NCBI GenBank assembly: GCA_910578465.1
Contig: CAJTPW010000002.1
Location: 426,518-490,517 of the forward strand
Source of the DNA: an uncultured Vampirovibrio sp.
GTDB lineage: Bacteria > Cyanobacteriota > Vampirovibrionia > Gastranaerophilales > Gastranaerophilaceae
Reading direction: 5' to 3'
DNA: 64,000 nucleotides
Made by a program: the position numbers and the translations under genes. The notes below the pieces were generated by a model that was given only the letters and a program-made list of their open reading frames with translations, was not told where the DNA came from and searched no databases. Numbering within the stretch: position 1 is the first letter of the stretch; each line of letters starts with the position of its first letter. This document shows positions 8,793 through 17,222 of this stretch, one piece after another.

Positions 8793-9578
8793 CTATCTCA
8801 TTAAAAGATGCTGGTTGGTTTCGTAGATTTCTCTTCTGAAAGCATCTCTGTATGCAATTGCGCCTACAACTTTTCTAACGGCTGCAATCATTGCAATTTG
8901 AGTTGTTTGTTTGTTTACGGCAGAACCAACACCAACTGCGCTTGCGCCTGCGGCAAATGCCAGAGGAGCAGTGTCTGCGTTAACGCCTGAAGCTGTCATT
9001 ACGGGAATTCCAACGTGTCTTGCAATTTCCATTGTGTTTGAAATAGTTACTTTTGCAAGGTTCAAAAATTCCTGAGCGCTTTTTGCTTTTTGAATTGCAC
9101 CCGCTTTGCTTCCTTCGGTTTGAATCATATCAATACCTAAAAGTTCAAGCTTTTTAGCAAGTTCAATCTGTTCTTCAACAGGAATGTTCCCGGGAACCGT
9201 AACGCAGGTGAAAACTCCGTTCGGCGTTAAAGTTAATGTTTCAAGAGCAATCTCATAAACATCATCTGCACCAAATTCGAGTCCTTTTTTGTAAAGAGCG
9301 TCAAAGTTTCCGATTTCAATAGCGTCAGCACCCCATTGTACAGCTTTTGCAAGCTTGAAGGGTTCAACCGATGATACAAAAACAGGAAGTTTTGTATTTT
9401 GTTTTGCAACTTTGATAACTTCTTCATTTGCAGCAACGTCAACCGCACTTGCTAAACCAAGCTGTGCAGCTTTCGTAACGTCTCTAACGCTGTCAAGATT
9501 GTAGTTATCGATGCCGGAAATAATTTTTACGGCTCTTTTTTCTCTTAGATGTCTTTTAAAAACCTCAATATTTCTCAT
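8793..9578 (-). CDS. ycf23: Ycf23 / DUF561 family TIM-barrel protein
   Basis: 261 aa when started at the ATG at 9578, where AGGAAGAG sits just upstream; the 19 codons before it lack homology. It aligns by eye with cyanobacterial and plastid Ycf23: KIISGIDNYN, then VDVAANEEVIK, FVSSVEPFKLAKAVQWGAD, IEIGNFDALY, VTVPGNIPVEEQ, IQTEGSK and the phosphate-site-like AGASAVGVGSAVN. The family function is not established; the fold resembles phosphate-binding TIM barrels. The gene supports a cyanobacterial-lineage origin. Single gene. Confidence 0.9.
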   Translation of the reverse strand: MRNIEVFKRHLREKRAVKIISGIDNYNLDSVRDVTKAAQLGLASAVDVAANEEVIKVAKQNTKLPVFVSSVEPFKLAKAVQWGADAIEIGNFDALYKKGLEFGADDVYEIALETLTLTPNGVFTCVTVPGNIPVEEQIELAKKLELLGIDMIQTEGSKAGAIQKAKSAQEFLNLAKVTISNTMEIARHVGIPVMTASGVNADTAPLAFAAGASAVGVGSAVNKQTTQIAMIAAVRKVVGAIAYRDAFRREIYETNQHLLMR

Positions 9579-9695
9579 TTCTCTTCCTTTCGTAAAAGTT
9601 ACAAGAATTATAACACACTTAAACACTTGGAGCAATTCAATTTTAATGTTTAAGATGTTTTAATTTAATTGCATATAAATTCGGAGTATTATTGG

Positions 9696-10433
9696 ATGTA
9701 CAAAACGTTTAAAAGATATTTTTTGCTAACATTTTTATTTATATTTGTAAATTTTTCCATGCCGGCCTCCGGTATATTTGACAATATAACATCACAAGCA
9801 TTTGCCGCCCAGCTTTCTGAAGAAAATGTTTTTACAAAAATCTATGAAAAAATAACCCCGTCAATTGTTGCAATCGATGCACAGCTGGACGAAGGCGTTT
9901 CATCAGGAACGGGCTGTGTTATAGATCCAAGGGGAGCAATTTTAACAAGTTCTCATGTTATAAGCAAGGCAAAAAACATAGAAGTAACAACTGCAAACGG
10001 CCAGAGCTACAGAGGGGAAGTGGTTGCCGTTTTAAAAGATAAAAATGACCTTGCGATTATAAAAATTAACCCTAAAAATCCTCTGCCGGTCATTTCTTTC
10101 GGTAACAGCGAAAATGTAAAAGTGGGGCAGAGAGTACTTGCGATAGGAAACCCTTTTGGATTCAGAGGAACCCTTACAACGGGAATAATTTCAAGAATTG
10201 ATTATCAAAGAAAGAAAATTCAAACTGACGCCGCAATAAACCCCGGGTGCTCGGGAGGCCCTTTGTTAAATCTGGACGGAGAAGTTATCGGGATAAACCA
10301 ATCAATCTACAACCCTGATAACAACAGATCCAATATTGGAATAGGGTTTGCAGTCCCGGTAAATTATGCAAAAGATTTTATAAGCATAACAAAATCAAAA
10401 ATGGCATCCGCAGCAGGAAGCAGAAGGAGATGA
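9696..10433 (+). CDS. HtrA/DegP-like trypsin-fold serine protease lacking PDZ domains
   Basis: 245 aa from ATG 9696 (GGAG about 9 nt upstream; an in-frame TTG at 9669 is less likely). The N-terminal hydrophobic segment plus AFA at residues 35-37 suggests a signal peptide, so the enzyme is probably periplasmic. The triad is visible: H87 (TSSHVI), D118 (KNDLAI), S186 (NPGCSGGPLL). The residue before the catalytic Ser is Cys instead of the common Asn. The protein ends straight after the protease domain, without the PDZ repeats that regulate DegP/DegS. Confidence 0.88.
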   Translation: MYKTFKRYFLLTFLFIFVNFSMPASGIFDNITSQAFAAQLSEENVFTKIYEKITPSIVAIDAQLDEGVSSGTGCVIDPRGAILTSSHVISKAKNIEVTTANGQSYRGEVVAVLKDKNDLAIIKINPKNPLPVISFGNSENVKVGQRVLAIGNPFGFRGTLTTGIISRIDYQRKKIQTDAAINPGCSGGPLLNLDGEVIGINQSIYNPDNNRSNIGIGFAVPVNYAKDFISITKSKMASAAGSRRR

Positions 10434-10476
10434 CTAATTTTCTCCTTTTTGGAAAAATTTCAGATAAAAGGAAGGG

Positions 10477-10596
10477 TTATTTCTTTTCTTCAACTGTGTC
10501 ATGATTTGTCATCAAATTTAAAGCTAGCGTAAAATAAAAACCTACAGCACAAAGCGCAACACCCACAATAAGCTGAAACATTATATCAAAATTCAT
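10477..10596 (-). CDS. Very small membrane protein (39 aa)
   Basis: Starts MNFDIMFQLIVG, has one membrane helix, and ends in EEKK. GAGGAG lies about 9 nt before the ATG. The start overlaps the end of the upstream 68-aa gene by 11 nt. A matching 44-aa gene (MNLDINLIGG start, AEKK end) occupies the same position in a second gene pair at 26.1-26.5 kb, which is good evidence that both are real genes. Function unknown. Confidence 0.65.
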   Translation of the reverse strand: MNFDIMFQLIVGVALCAVGFYFTLALNLMTNHDTVEEKK

Positions 10597-10792
10597 TTTT
10601 ATTTCTCCTCTTCTTATTACTGCTGTATAAATATGTATTAAGTTCTATTACGGTTTTTATAAAGCTTTTCACAAAAATTATGACAAAAAATATACCCGCA
10701 GTTATCAGTATTCCTCTTAGCTCATTGAGCTTTTCAATAAAACACAAACCTACCGTACCACCTATAAGAACAGTTATCATTTGGGCAAGCAT
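10586..10792 (-). CDS. Small two-helix membrane protein, first gene of a pair
   Basis: 68 aa from ATG 10792, but the frame stays open upstream to about 10860, and that extension (EEKIFEYKVKNLIEQKT) aligns with the N-terminus of the 78-aa protein at 26245-26481, so the true start is probably further upstream at a non-ATG codon (for example ATT 10834). Two hydrophobic helices flank a basic loop and the C-terminus is Lys/Arg/Asn-rich. TATAAT at 10854-10859 on this strand is a likely -10. Function unknown; a holin-, toxin- or stress-type membrane peptide is conceivable but unproven. Confidence 0.6.
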   Translation of the reverse strand: MLAQMITVLIGGTVGLCFIEKLNELRGILITAGIFFVIIFVKSFIKTVIELNTYLYSSNKKRRNKNEF

Positions 10793-10853
10793 TGTCTTTT
10801 GCTCAATTAAATTCTTTACCTTGTATTCAAAAATCTTCTCTTCTATAACCTCT

Positions 10854-10859
10854 ATTATA
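10854..10859 (-). promoter_or_regulatory. -10 element of the 10.6-kb small membrane gene pair
   Basis: TATAAT, with TTGCCT 18 nt upstream as a possible -35. CCCC/GGGG arms just upstream can form a short hairpin. Confidence 0.45.
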
Positions 10860-10874
10860 CATCCCCCTTATGGG

Positions 10875-10905
10875 GTTAGGCAACAAACCGTGTTTGTCCT
10901 AATAT
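10875..10905. promoter_or_regulatory. Candidate operator plus -10 of the HAD phosphatase gene
   Basis: An interrupted palindrome (outer TTAGG/CCTAA, inner ACAAAC/GTTTGT) lies between divergent genes. It runs into TAATAT (10900-10905), which is exactly 6 nt before the ATG at 10912, where no SD is present. A repressor site and a leaderless promoter are both plausible. Confidence 0.4.
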
Positions 10906-10911
10906 TTCATT

Positions 10912-11682
10912 ATGAACAAAAATTTCGATAATAAAAACACATTCAATCCTGCTAAAAATTCAACCTCAGGCTCGACCGTAAATAAAATCAATACAATTCT
11001 CCTTGATTTTGACGGCACAATAACCAAACAAGACACTGTAGCTTCATTTTTTATGCAGTTTGGAGAAGAAAACTGGATGGAAATTGAGAAGGATTGGATA
11101 GACGGTAAAATAGGCTCAAAAGAATGTATGCTTTTGCAGCTTGATACAATAAAACATTTGACGGAAGAAAAGCTTTATAACTTTTTAAATTCAATTGAAA
11201 TTCAAGACGGTTTTATTGAATTTTGCACAGAAGCAAAAAAACGCCGCAAAGAAATAACAATTATAAGCGACGGGTTTGATTTTTTTATATCTTATATTTT
11301 GAAAAAAGAAAAATCAGACCATATAAAATTTTATACAAACCATCTTGAAGTTTTAAAAAAGGATAATTTTTTAAAATTTAATCTTACATTTCCTTATGAA
11401 AATAAAAACTGCACATCAGGCCTTGGAAGCTGCAAATGCGCTCATGCAAAAGTCATCACAAAAGATGAAAATTTCATATACGCCGGTGATGGATTATCCG
11501 ATAGGTGTATTGCAAGCAAGGCTCATCTGTTGTTTGCTAAAAACAGTTTGAAAAAGCATTGTTTAAAAAACAACATCAAATTTGTTGAATTTGAGGACTT
11601 TTTTCAAATCTCGGACTATTTATTCAAGGAAGGAACAACAGAAGATGCAAGAGTTGAAACGAAGGGGGCTTTCAGAGGGTGA
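10912..11682 (+). CDS. HAD-IB family phosphatase (MtnX/SerB-like)
   Basis: 256 aa. After a 25-residue Asn/Lys/Ser-rich N-terminus come HAD motif I DFDGTITKQD, motif II TIISDGFD and motif IV YAGDGLSD; the first Asp of motif I is the expected phospho-acceptor. The small alpha-helical cap between motifs I and II fits the HAD-IB group that includes 2-hydroxy-3-keto-5-methylthiopentenyl-1-phosphate phosphatase and phosphoserine phosphatase. The substrate is unknown. Its last 38 nt overlap the start of the aminotransferase gene, so the two are translationally coupled and may act on the same metabolite. Confidence 0.85.
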   Translation: MNKNFDNKNTFNPAKNSTSGSTVNKINTILLDFDGTITKQDTVASFFMQFGEENWMEIEKDWIDGKIGSKECMLLQLDTIKHLTEEKLYNFLNSIEIQDGFIEFCTEAKKRRKEITIISDGFDFFISYILKKEKSDHIKFYTNHLEVLKKDNFLKFNLTFPYENKNCTSGLGSCKCAHAKVITKDENFIYAGDGLSDRCIASKAHLLFAKNSLKKHCLKNNIKFVEFEDFFQISDYLFKEGTTEDARVETKGAFRG

Positions 11683-13030
11683 AATAAGAGAACTTGATGA
11701 AAAATATTGCTCATGGGGCGATACGGTGCACTATTCCAAAAATCCGAAAATATTTTCAGGGTGTGAAGGGACATATATGTTTGATGAGAATCAAACACCT
11801 TATTTGGATTTACAAATGTGGTATGCAAGCTGCAACCTTGGATACAAAAATAAAAAGATTGAAAATGCCGTTATAAACTGCATAAATAAAATGCCCCAGA
11901 TAGCTTCCCGTTTTCTCTTTGAAGATAAAGTTCTCCTTGCTTCAAAAATTGCACAGGCAAACGAAAAAAGATTTAATATAAAAGGAAGGGTGCACTTTAA
12001 CGTTGGCGGCGCACAGGCTGTTGAAGATGCGCTGAAACTTGTAAGAAACTATACGGGGAAAAACCTTCTTTTTGCCTTTATGGGCGGATACCATGGAAGA
12101 ACAATAGGCACATCGGGCGTTACATCAAGTTTCAGATACAGAGAAAACTTCGGCCACTTTGGAGACCGTGCCCACTTCGTACCTTTCCCATACTGTTACA
12201 GATGTCATTACGGCAAAAAATGTGAAGATTGCAATTTTTACTGCGTAAAACAGTTTGAGAAGAATTTTGAAAGCGAATATAAATCTTTCCACGACCCTGC
12301 AACAGGAAAATCCGAATATGTGGCATTCATCGCAGAACCGGTTCAGGGAACAGGCGGATACATTGTACCTCCTATGGGATATTTTAAGGAATTAAAAAAG
12401 GTTTTGGATAAATTCGGCATCTTGTTTATTGCGGATGAAATTCAAATGGGGTTTTACAGAACGGGAAAACTCTGGTCAATTGAACATTTTGGAGTTAAGC
12501 CCGATTGCATAACATTCGGTAAATCCTTAACAAACGGTCTAAACCCTCTTGGCGGTCTCTGGGCAAAAGAAGAAATGATAAACCCGAATATCTGGCCTGC
12601 AGGACGCACACATTCAACCTATTCTTCAAACCCGATAGGCTGTGCTGCAGGCTGTGCCGTTATGGAGAGTTTCGAAGAGCATAATTTTGAAGATGAAATA
12701 AAAGAAAAAGGGAAGCGTTTCCTCGATGGGCTTAAGTGCCTTCAAAAAAGACATAGGACAATTGGAAATGTAGACGGCCTCGGTCTTGCGCTTCGAATAG
12801 AATGCACAGAAGAGGACGGCTTTACACCCGATAAAGCCCTTTGTGACAGCATAATAGAAGAAGGATTAAAGGGAGACCTTGAATACAGAGGACAAAGGTG
12901 TGGTCTTGTTTTAAATAACGGCGGCTATTTTAAAAACGTCATAACTCTTGTTCCGCCTGTGACAATTTCAAATGAAGAAATCGATATGGCAATTGAACTT
13001 ATAGACAGGCTCTTTGAAAGGCAAAGCTAA
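11645..13030 (+). CDS. Class III PLP-dependent aminotransferase with a cysteine-rich insert
   Basis: 461 aa from ATG 11645, chosen because homology starts soon after and GAAGG lies upstream; it overlaps the phosphatase gene. Fold-type I features: NVGGAQAVEDALKL, FMGGYHGRT, PLP-binding D264 in FIADEIQMGF, and Schiff-base lysine K293 in FGKSLTNGLNPLGG. Residues 184-200 carry C-x2-C-x5-C-x2-C-x3-C, unusual for this family, which could bind zinc or an iron-sulfur cluster. Relatives include 4-aminobutyrate and ornithine-type aminotransferases and ethanolamine-phosphate phospho-lyase; the exact substrate cannot be called. The alpha/beta hydrolase follows 3 nt later. Confidence 0.88.
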   Translation: MQELKRRGLSEGEIRELDEKYCSWGDTVHYSKNPKIFSGCEGTYMFDENQTPYLDLQMWYASCNLGYKNKKIENAVINCINKMPQIASRFLFEDKVLLASKIAQANEKRFNIKGRVHFNVGGAQAVEDALKLVRNYTGKNLLFAFMGGYHGRTIGTSGVTSSFRYRENFGHFGDRAHFVPFPYCYRCHYGKKCEDCNFYCVKQFEKNFESEYKSFHDPATGKSEYVAFIAEPVQGTGGYIVPPMGYFKELKKVLDKFGILFIADEIQMGFYRTGKLWSIEHFGVKPDCITFGKSLTNGLNPLGGLWAKEEMINPNIWPAGRTHSTYSSNPIGCAAGCAVMESFEEHNFEDEIKEKGKRFLDGLKCLQKRHRTIGNVDGLGLALRIECTEEDGFTPDKALCDSIIEEGLKGDLEYRGQRCGLVLNNGGYFKNVITLVPPVTISNEEIDMAIELIDRLFERQS

Positions 13031-13033
13031 AAT

Positions 13034-13963
13034 ATGCAGGAAAAAGAAAATAAAGAAATTGAGGCTAAGCCCGTAAAGATAACCGATTTTATCAAAGAAA
13101 GCAACTTAAAAGCCCAAAAAACGGATATGGACTACATCTTAATCCATAGAGAAACAGTACAGCCAAACGGTGCCGTTATGCTCTTTCATGGACTCACGGG
13201 AAGCCCGTATGAACTTAAAAAATATGCAAAATTTTTATACTCAATAGGCTTTGATGTTTACTGTTATTGTCTCCCTGGGCATGGAAGCCATAATATTGAT
13301 ATTTATAACGTCAAAGAAGAAGACTGGCGTACTTTTGCAGAAAATACATACAGGGAAATTCGACCGAAATATGCCGATTTTTTCGTAGGCGGACTTTGCC
13401 TCGGTGCGGTTTTAGCCTTAAATCTCGCTGAAGAAAATAAAGACATAACGGGGCTTATCTGCCTTTCAACAACACTTTTTCTTGACGGGTGGACAATCCC
13501 CCGATATAAATTTTTAATGCCTCTGGGCTTGCATACAATCTTAAAATATTACTATACATTCCCTGAAAGAGAGCCATTTGGCATAAAAAACGAAAAGGTG
13601 CGAAATACAATTTCAAAGCTTATGAAGAAAAACACCGTTGCAATGGACAATTACCCCTTAAGTTCAATTTATGAACTTCTGGCGCTTTCAAAAAGAGTAA
13701 GGCAGAACATTAAAAAAGTCTTTGCGCCGATTCTTATAATCCATTCGCTTGAAGATGATCTTACAAGCACAAAAAGCGCCAAATTCACATACAACAATGT
13801 TTCATCATTTTATAAAGAATATATGGAGCTAAAAGACAGCTATCATCTTATTCTTTATGATAATGAAAAAGAAAAGGTGTATAACAAAACAACGGAATTC
13901 ATAAATGCGCTTTCATACAAAAGAAACATTACGCTAAAAGAATTGCAAAACAAAAAGAAGTAA
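13034..13963 (+). CDS. Alpha/beta hydrolase with a cysteine nucleophile
   Basis: 309 aa, related to carboxylesterase and monoacylglycerol-lipase-like hydrolases. Oxyanion motif LFHGLTGSPYE (about 50-60). The nucleophile elbow is GGLCLGA (C122) where Ser is usual (G-x-S-x-G), as in dienelactone hydrolase. The acid is probably D242 in SLEDDLTS and the base H271 in DSYHLIL. No signal peptide. It is tightly packed after the aminotransferase gene (3-nt gap), so probably the same pathway. Thioesterase, esterase or lactonase activity is possible. Confidence 0.85.
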   Translation: MQEKENKEIEAKPVKITDFIKESNLKAQKTDMDYILIHRETVQPNGAVMLFHGLTGSPYELKKYAKFLYSIGFDVYCYCLPGHGSHNIDIYNVKEEDWRTFAENTYREIRPKYADFFVGGLCLGAVLALNLAEENKDITGLICLSTTLFLDGWTIPRYKFLMPLGLHTILKYYYTFPEREPFGIKNEKVRNTISKLMKKNTVAMDNYPLSSIYELLALSKRVRQNIKKVFAPILIIHSLEDDLTSTKSAKFTYNNVSSFYKEYMELKDSYHLILYDNEKEKVYNKTTEFINALSYKRNITLKELQNKKK

Positions 13964-13990
13964 GACAGAAGAATAAGGAAAGGTTAAGTT

Positions 13991-14353
13991 TTGGAAAATC
14001 TGCTCATATTTTTAATCATCATAAACGTTCTTTTGATTGTATCCTTATTTTTCGGTATGCAAAACATCTTCAAGGAAGAAACAAACCCGAAATTAAGGGC
14101 ATATTATTCAATTTATCTTTCGGTGCTTCTTTTTCTGTATCTTGCAATGATAATTGTCGTGGCGCTTCACTATTTTATTCTTGCACACTACGGCACAAGC
14201 CCTTTTCTTTTTATGTTCTTTATTTTCCCTTTTGCAATAGGAAATTTTGCTTCATATAAAAGATTAAGGTTTTTTACATTCCTGCAGATAATAGTTTTTA
14301 TTTTAAGCCTTATCTATATTGTTTATTTGTATGCAAATTTTAAGTATATTTAA
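13991..14353 (+). CDS. Small integral membrane protein
   Basis: 120 aa, TTG start with AAAGG about 9 nt upstream. Almost wholly hydrophobic, with four predicted helices (residues about 3-22, 37-62, 68-85 and 92-118). No family recognised. It lies 27 nt after the hydrolase gene, so it is probably the last gene of the phosphatase-aminotransferase-hydrolase operon. Confidence 0.7.
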   Translation: MENLLIFLIIINVLLIVSLFFGMQNIFKEETNPKLRAYYSIYLSVLLFLYLAMIIVVALHYFILAHYGTSPFLFMFFIFPFAIGNFASYKRLRFFTFLQIIVFILSLIYIVYLYANFKYI

Positions 14354-14437
14354 GCAAACCGCGAGAAAACACTGTTTATTATTTCAAATTTATGTTAATT
14401 TATTAAACATAGAATAATTGAAATTGAGATTTATCTT

Positions 14438-15055
14438 ATGCAATGTAAATTTTGCGGTCAAACATTACCAAATAACGCGGTATGCTGCAACAGGTGTGGC
14501 GGCAGTGTAACATCCGTTAAAAAAATATCCCGTCCCGAACCGAGAAAAGAAGAGATGGTTTTCAATATAAAACCTGCTTTTGATATGTCCATAATAGGGG
14601 TAAGGGCATTTTTTATGGCTGTATTCATAGGCCTTGTTGCTTCGGTTACAATCGGAACACTTGCAACCGTCGCGCTTAGCGTTCTCGGGTTTTCAAACTG
14701 TACAATGGCCTTCTGGGTAGTGGGTGCGGCATTTTTTATTACAACATTTTTTCTTTTTCTATACATTGCAAAGAAAAATACAACCGCAAGAAAATTTACA
14801 TTCTATCAGACAAGAATGGAATATAAATATAACGCGTTTGACGGCAAATTCAGATACCTTGAATACTCATCCATTCTGGATTCAAGCGTAACAAAGGGCC
14901 CTCTGCAAAAAATGTCAAATCTTGGAAATATTTCATTTATCTGTGTCGGCAGTTTCCACGATTATATTGTTGCAATCGGCGATGTTCGAGACCCTGATTA
15001 TGTTTATAAAAAGATTATGGACTTAATCGAAGTAAATAAAAATTTGAATTCTTAA
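14438..15055 (+). CDS. Zinc-ribbon membrane protein with PH-like C-terminal domain
   Basis: 205 aa. N-terminal zinc ribbon with C3-x2-C6 and C17-x2-C20, a linker, two membrane helices (about 53-80 and 90-112), then a roughly 80-residue beta-rich domain (YQTRMEYKYNAFDGKFRYLEYSSI and on) resembling bacterial PH (bPH) domains. Zinc-ribbon plus bPH proteins are common and mostly uncharacterised. The SD is weak. A strong terminator follows at 15078, so this is the end of a transcription unit. Confidence 0.75.
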   Translation: MQCKFCGQTLPNNAVCCNRCGGSVTSVKKISRPEPRKEEMVFNIKPAFDMSIIGVRAFFMAVFIGLVASVTIGTLATVALSVLGFSNCTMAFWVVGAAFFITTFFLFLYIAKKNTTARKFTFYQTRMEYKYNAFDGKFRYLEYSSILDSSVTKGPLQKMSNLGNISFICVGSFHDYIVAIGDVRDPDYVYKKIMDLIEVNKNLNS

Positions 15056-15077
15056 AACATTGCAGATAAAAATATTT

Positions 15078-15113
15078 AAAGCGGCTTTAGTTTAATTCCA
15101 AAGCCGCTTTTTT
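15078..15113 (+). terminator. Rho-independent terminator
   Basis: AAAGCGGCTTT and AAAGCCGCTTT arms with an 11-nt loop and a T run, between converging genes. Confidence 0.9.
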
Positions 15114-15147
15114 GAGATTCAATATTTTATTTTCCAAAAATAAAACC

Positions 15148-15564
15148 TTAAAACCATATTGGTATTGGTATCGGAATTATTTTGCTCTGCTTTTTGATAT
15201 CATATCTGTATGTTATGGTTTTTGCCTTTGCACAGCTTGGAATAGGCCCAAATTCAACCTTTTCCACGGCAGAGATAACCTTGTTATCATACTTTTCAGA
15301 CCCCGAACTTTTTAATATCCAGGCCTTATCCGCCTTGCCTGACTTTTCTATCCTTACTGCAAACTGTAATCCTCTGTCGATGTATGAAAAAGATCTCGGC
15401 ACAGCCTTATATATCTTTTTGTTTACAAGCTTTGAATAGTCTTCACAGGAAATATTTACCGTGTTGTACTTGTAATTTTCCGCAAAGGCAGGCAACAAAG
15501 CCCCGAACGCCAGAAAAAAACCGAAACAGCATATAATAAAATATGAGATTTTCTTGTTTGACAT
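15148..15564 (-). CDS. Exported protein with TonB/TolA C-terminal-like domain
   Basis: 138 aa. The N-terminal signal peptide ends around AFAEN (about residue 28). The remainder resembles the TonB C-terminal fold: FAVRIEKSGKADKAW, a KSSGSEKYDNKVISAVEKV helix, then YRYDI. The long periplasmic spacer and membrane-anchored ExbB-binding region of TonB are missing, so it is a stand-alone periplasmic domain. It starts 15 nt after leuB on the same strand, but the functional link is unclear. Confidence 0.7.
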   Translation of the reverse strand: MSNKKISYFIICCFGFFLAFGALLPAFAENYKYNTVNISCEDYSKLVNKKIYKAVPRSFSYIDRGLQFAVRIEKSGKADKAWILKSSGSEKYDNKVISAVEKVEFGPIPSCAKAKTITYRYDIKKQSKIIPIPIPIWF

Positions 15565-15578
15565 CTTCTTACCTTACT

Positions 15579-16682
15579 CTACTTTGCTTTTAAAACTTTT
15601 TCCCTGATTAAATCGCCCATTTTTCTTGTTCCGATGAGCTCTTTGCCTTCACTCATAATATCAGCCGTTCTAAAGCCTTCTTTTAAGACGTCTTTAATTG
15701 ATTTTTCAATTAAATCATAGGCTTCATCCATTTTGAACGAATACTTTAACATCATGCCTGCCGAAAGTATTGTTGCAATCGGATTTACCACATCTTTTCC
15801 TCTTAAATCGGGAGCAGAACCGTGAATAGGTTCATACAGAGCGGTTTTCGCATCTTCTCCAAGGCTTGCTGACGGCAAAAGCCCGAGAGAGCCTGACAAC
15901 ATTGAAGCCTCATCCGATAAAATATCGCCAAAAATATTTCCCGTAACAATCGTATCAAACTGCTTCGGCGCACGAATCAACTGCATTGCGGCATTATCCA
16001 CATACATATGGGATAATTCAACTTCGGGATAATCTTTTGCAACCTCTAAAACAACTTCGCGCCATAATCTTGAAACATCCAGAACATTCGCCTTATCAAC
16101 GGAGCAAAGTTTTTTACCTCTTACCATAGCGGTTTCAAAGGCAACTTTTGCAATTCTTCTGACTTCATCCTCAGAATAAATCATATTGTTAAAGCCGTAT
16201 CTTGTGCCGTTACCGTCCTTATCAAGACGCACTTCAACCCCTTTGGGCTCACCAAAATAAACATCGCCCGTGAGTTCGCGGATAATCATAATATCAACAC
16301 CGGATACGTTTTCGGGTTTTAAGGGGCTTGAAGATACAAGCTCATCCCAAACAATTGCGGGACGAAGGTTTGCAAACAAACCTAATGCCTTCCTTATTCC
16401 CAACAGTGCTCTTTCGGGGCGAACCTCGGGAGGAAGAGTATCATATTTCCAATCTCCTACGGCACCAAGCATAACCGCATCAGCCTCTTTTGCGGTCTGT
16501 ACGGTTTTATCGGGCAGAGGGGTTCCCGTATTATCATATGCAATACCGCCTATAAGTTCGTCTTTGTATTCGATTTTAAAATTAAAAACATCTCCTGCGG
16601 CATCCAAAACTTTTTTGGCCTCGGCCATAATTTCAGGACCGATACCGTCCCCTGCAACAACTGCTACTTTATAATCTTTCAC
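15579..16682 (-). CDS. leuB: 3-isopropylmalate dehydrogenase
   Basis: 367 aa, the expected length. NAD-dependent oxidative decarboxylation of 3-isopropylmalate in leucine synthesis. Visible family motifs: VVAGDGIGPEIM at the N-terminus, ELTGDVYFG, the Arg-rich RPERALLGIRKALGLFANLRP, substrate and metal residues in SHMYVDNAAMQLI and FGDILSDEASML, and the NAD region YEPIHGSAPDLRGK. Directly downstream of leuD; leuA and leuC are not in the window. Confidence 0.97.
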   Translation of the reverse strand: MKDYKVAVVAGDGIGPEIMAEAKKVLDAAGDVFNFKIEYKDELIGGIAYDNTGTPLPDKTVQTAKEADAVMLGAVGDWKYDTLPPEVRPERALLGIRKALGLFANLRPAIVWDELVSSSPLKPENVSGVDIMIIRELTGDVYFGEPKGVEVRLDKDGNGTRYGFNNMIYSEDEVRRIAKVAFETAMVRGKKLCSVDKANVLDVSRLWREVVLEVAKDYPEVELSHMYVDNAAMQLIRAPKQFDTIVTGNIFGDILSDEASMLSGSLGLLPSASLGEDAKTALYEPIHGSAPDLRGKDVVNPIATILSAGMMLKYSFKMDEAYDLIEKSIKDVLKEGFRTADIMSEGKELIGTRKMGDLIREKVLKAK

Positions 16683-16706
16683 TTTTCCGACTCCTTTTAA
16701 ATGCTT

Positions 16707-17222
16707 TTAAACACCGAGCTTCTTTTTTGTATAGTTTACAAGCCCGCCAACATCAATTAATTCCTGAATTTCTTTCGGAAAAACAGTAACCGCATACTCT
16801 TTTCCTGTTGTTAAATTTTTCACAACGCCTTTATCCAGATCCATGCAAATTTCATCACCGTTTTTGGTTTCATCGGGCAACTTGTCATTTTCAACAATAA
16901 CCAAACCGATATTTATAGCATTTCTATAGAATATTCTTGCAAAACTTTTAGCTATGACAGCACTTACGCCTGATGCTTTAATTGCAATCGGAGCGTGTTC
17001 TCTTGAGGAGCCGCAGCCGAAGTTATCGCCCGCAACAATAAAATCACCGTCTTGCACGTTCTTATAAAAATCTTTGTCGATATCCTCCATGCAATGTTCC
17101 GCAAGTTCTTTAGGATCGCTTGTATTCAGGTATCTTGCAGGAATAATTACGTCTGTATCAACATCATCCCCGTAAACAAAACTTTTACCTTTTTTCAAAA
17201 TTATATCCTCCATTTGTTCCAT
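16707..17222 (-). CDS. leuD: 3-isopropylmalate dehydratase small subunit
   Basis: 171 aa. Swivelling domain partner of LeuC, isomerising 2- to 3-isopropylmalate. Motifs: GDDVDTDVIIPARYL, the diagnostic GDNFGCGSSREHAP and FARIFYRNAINIGL. The start could be either of two ATGs three codons apart (17222 or 17213); neither has a strong SD. The length fits the archaeal/short LeuD class. It leads a leuD-leuB unit. Confidence 0.96.
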   Translation of the reverse strand: MEQMEDIILKKGKSFVYGDDVDTDVIIPARYLNTSDPKELAEHCMEDIDKDFYKNVQDGDFIVAGDNFGCGSSREHAPIAIKASGVSAVIAKSFARIFYRNAINIGLVIVENDKLPDETKNGDEICMDLDKGVVKNLTTGKEYAVTVFPKEIQELIDVGGLVNYTKKKLGV

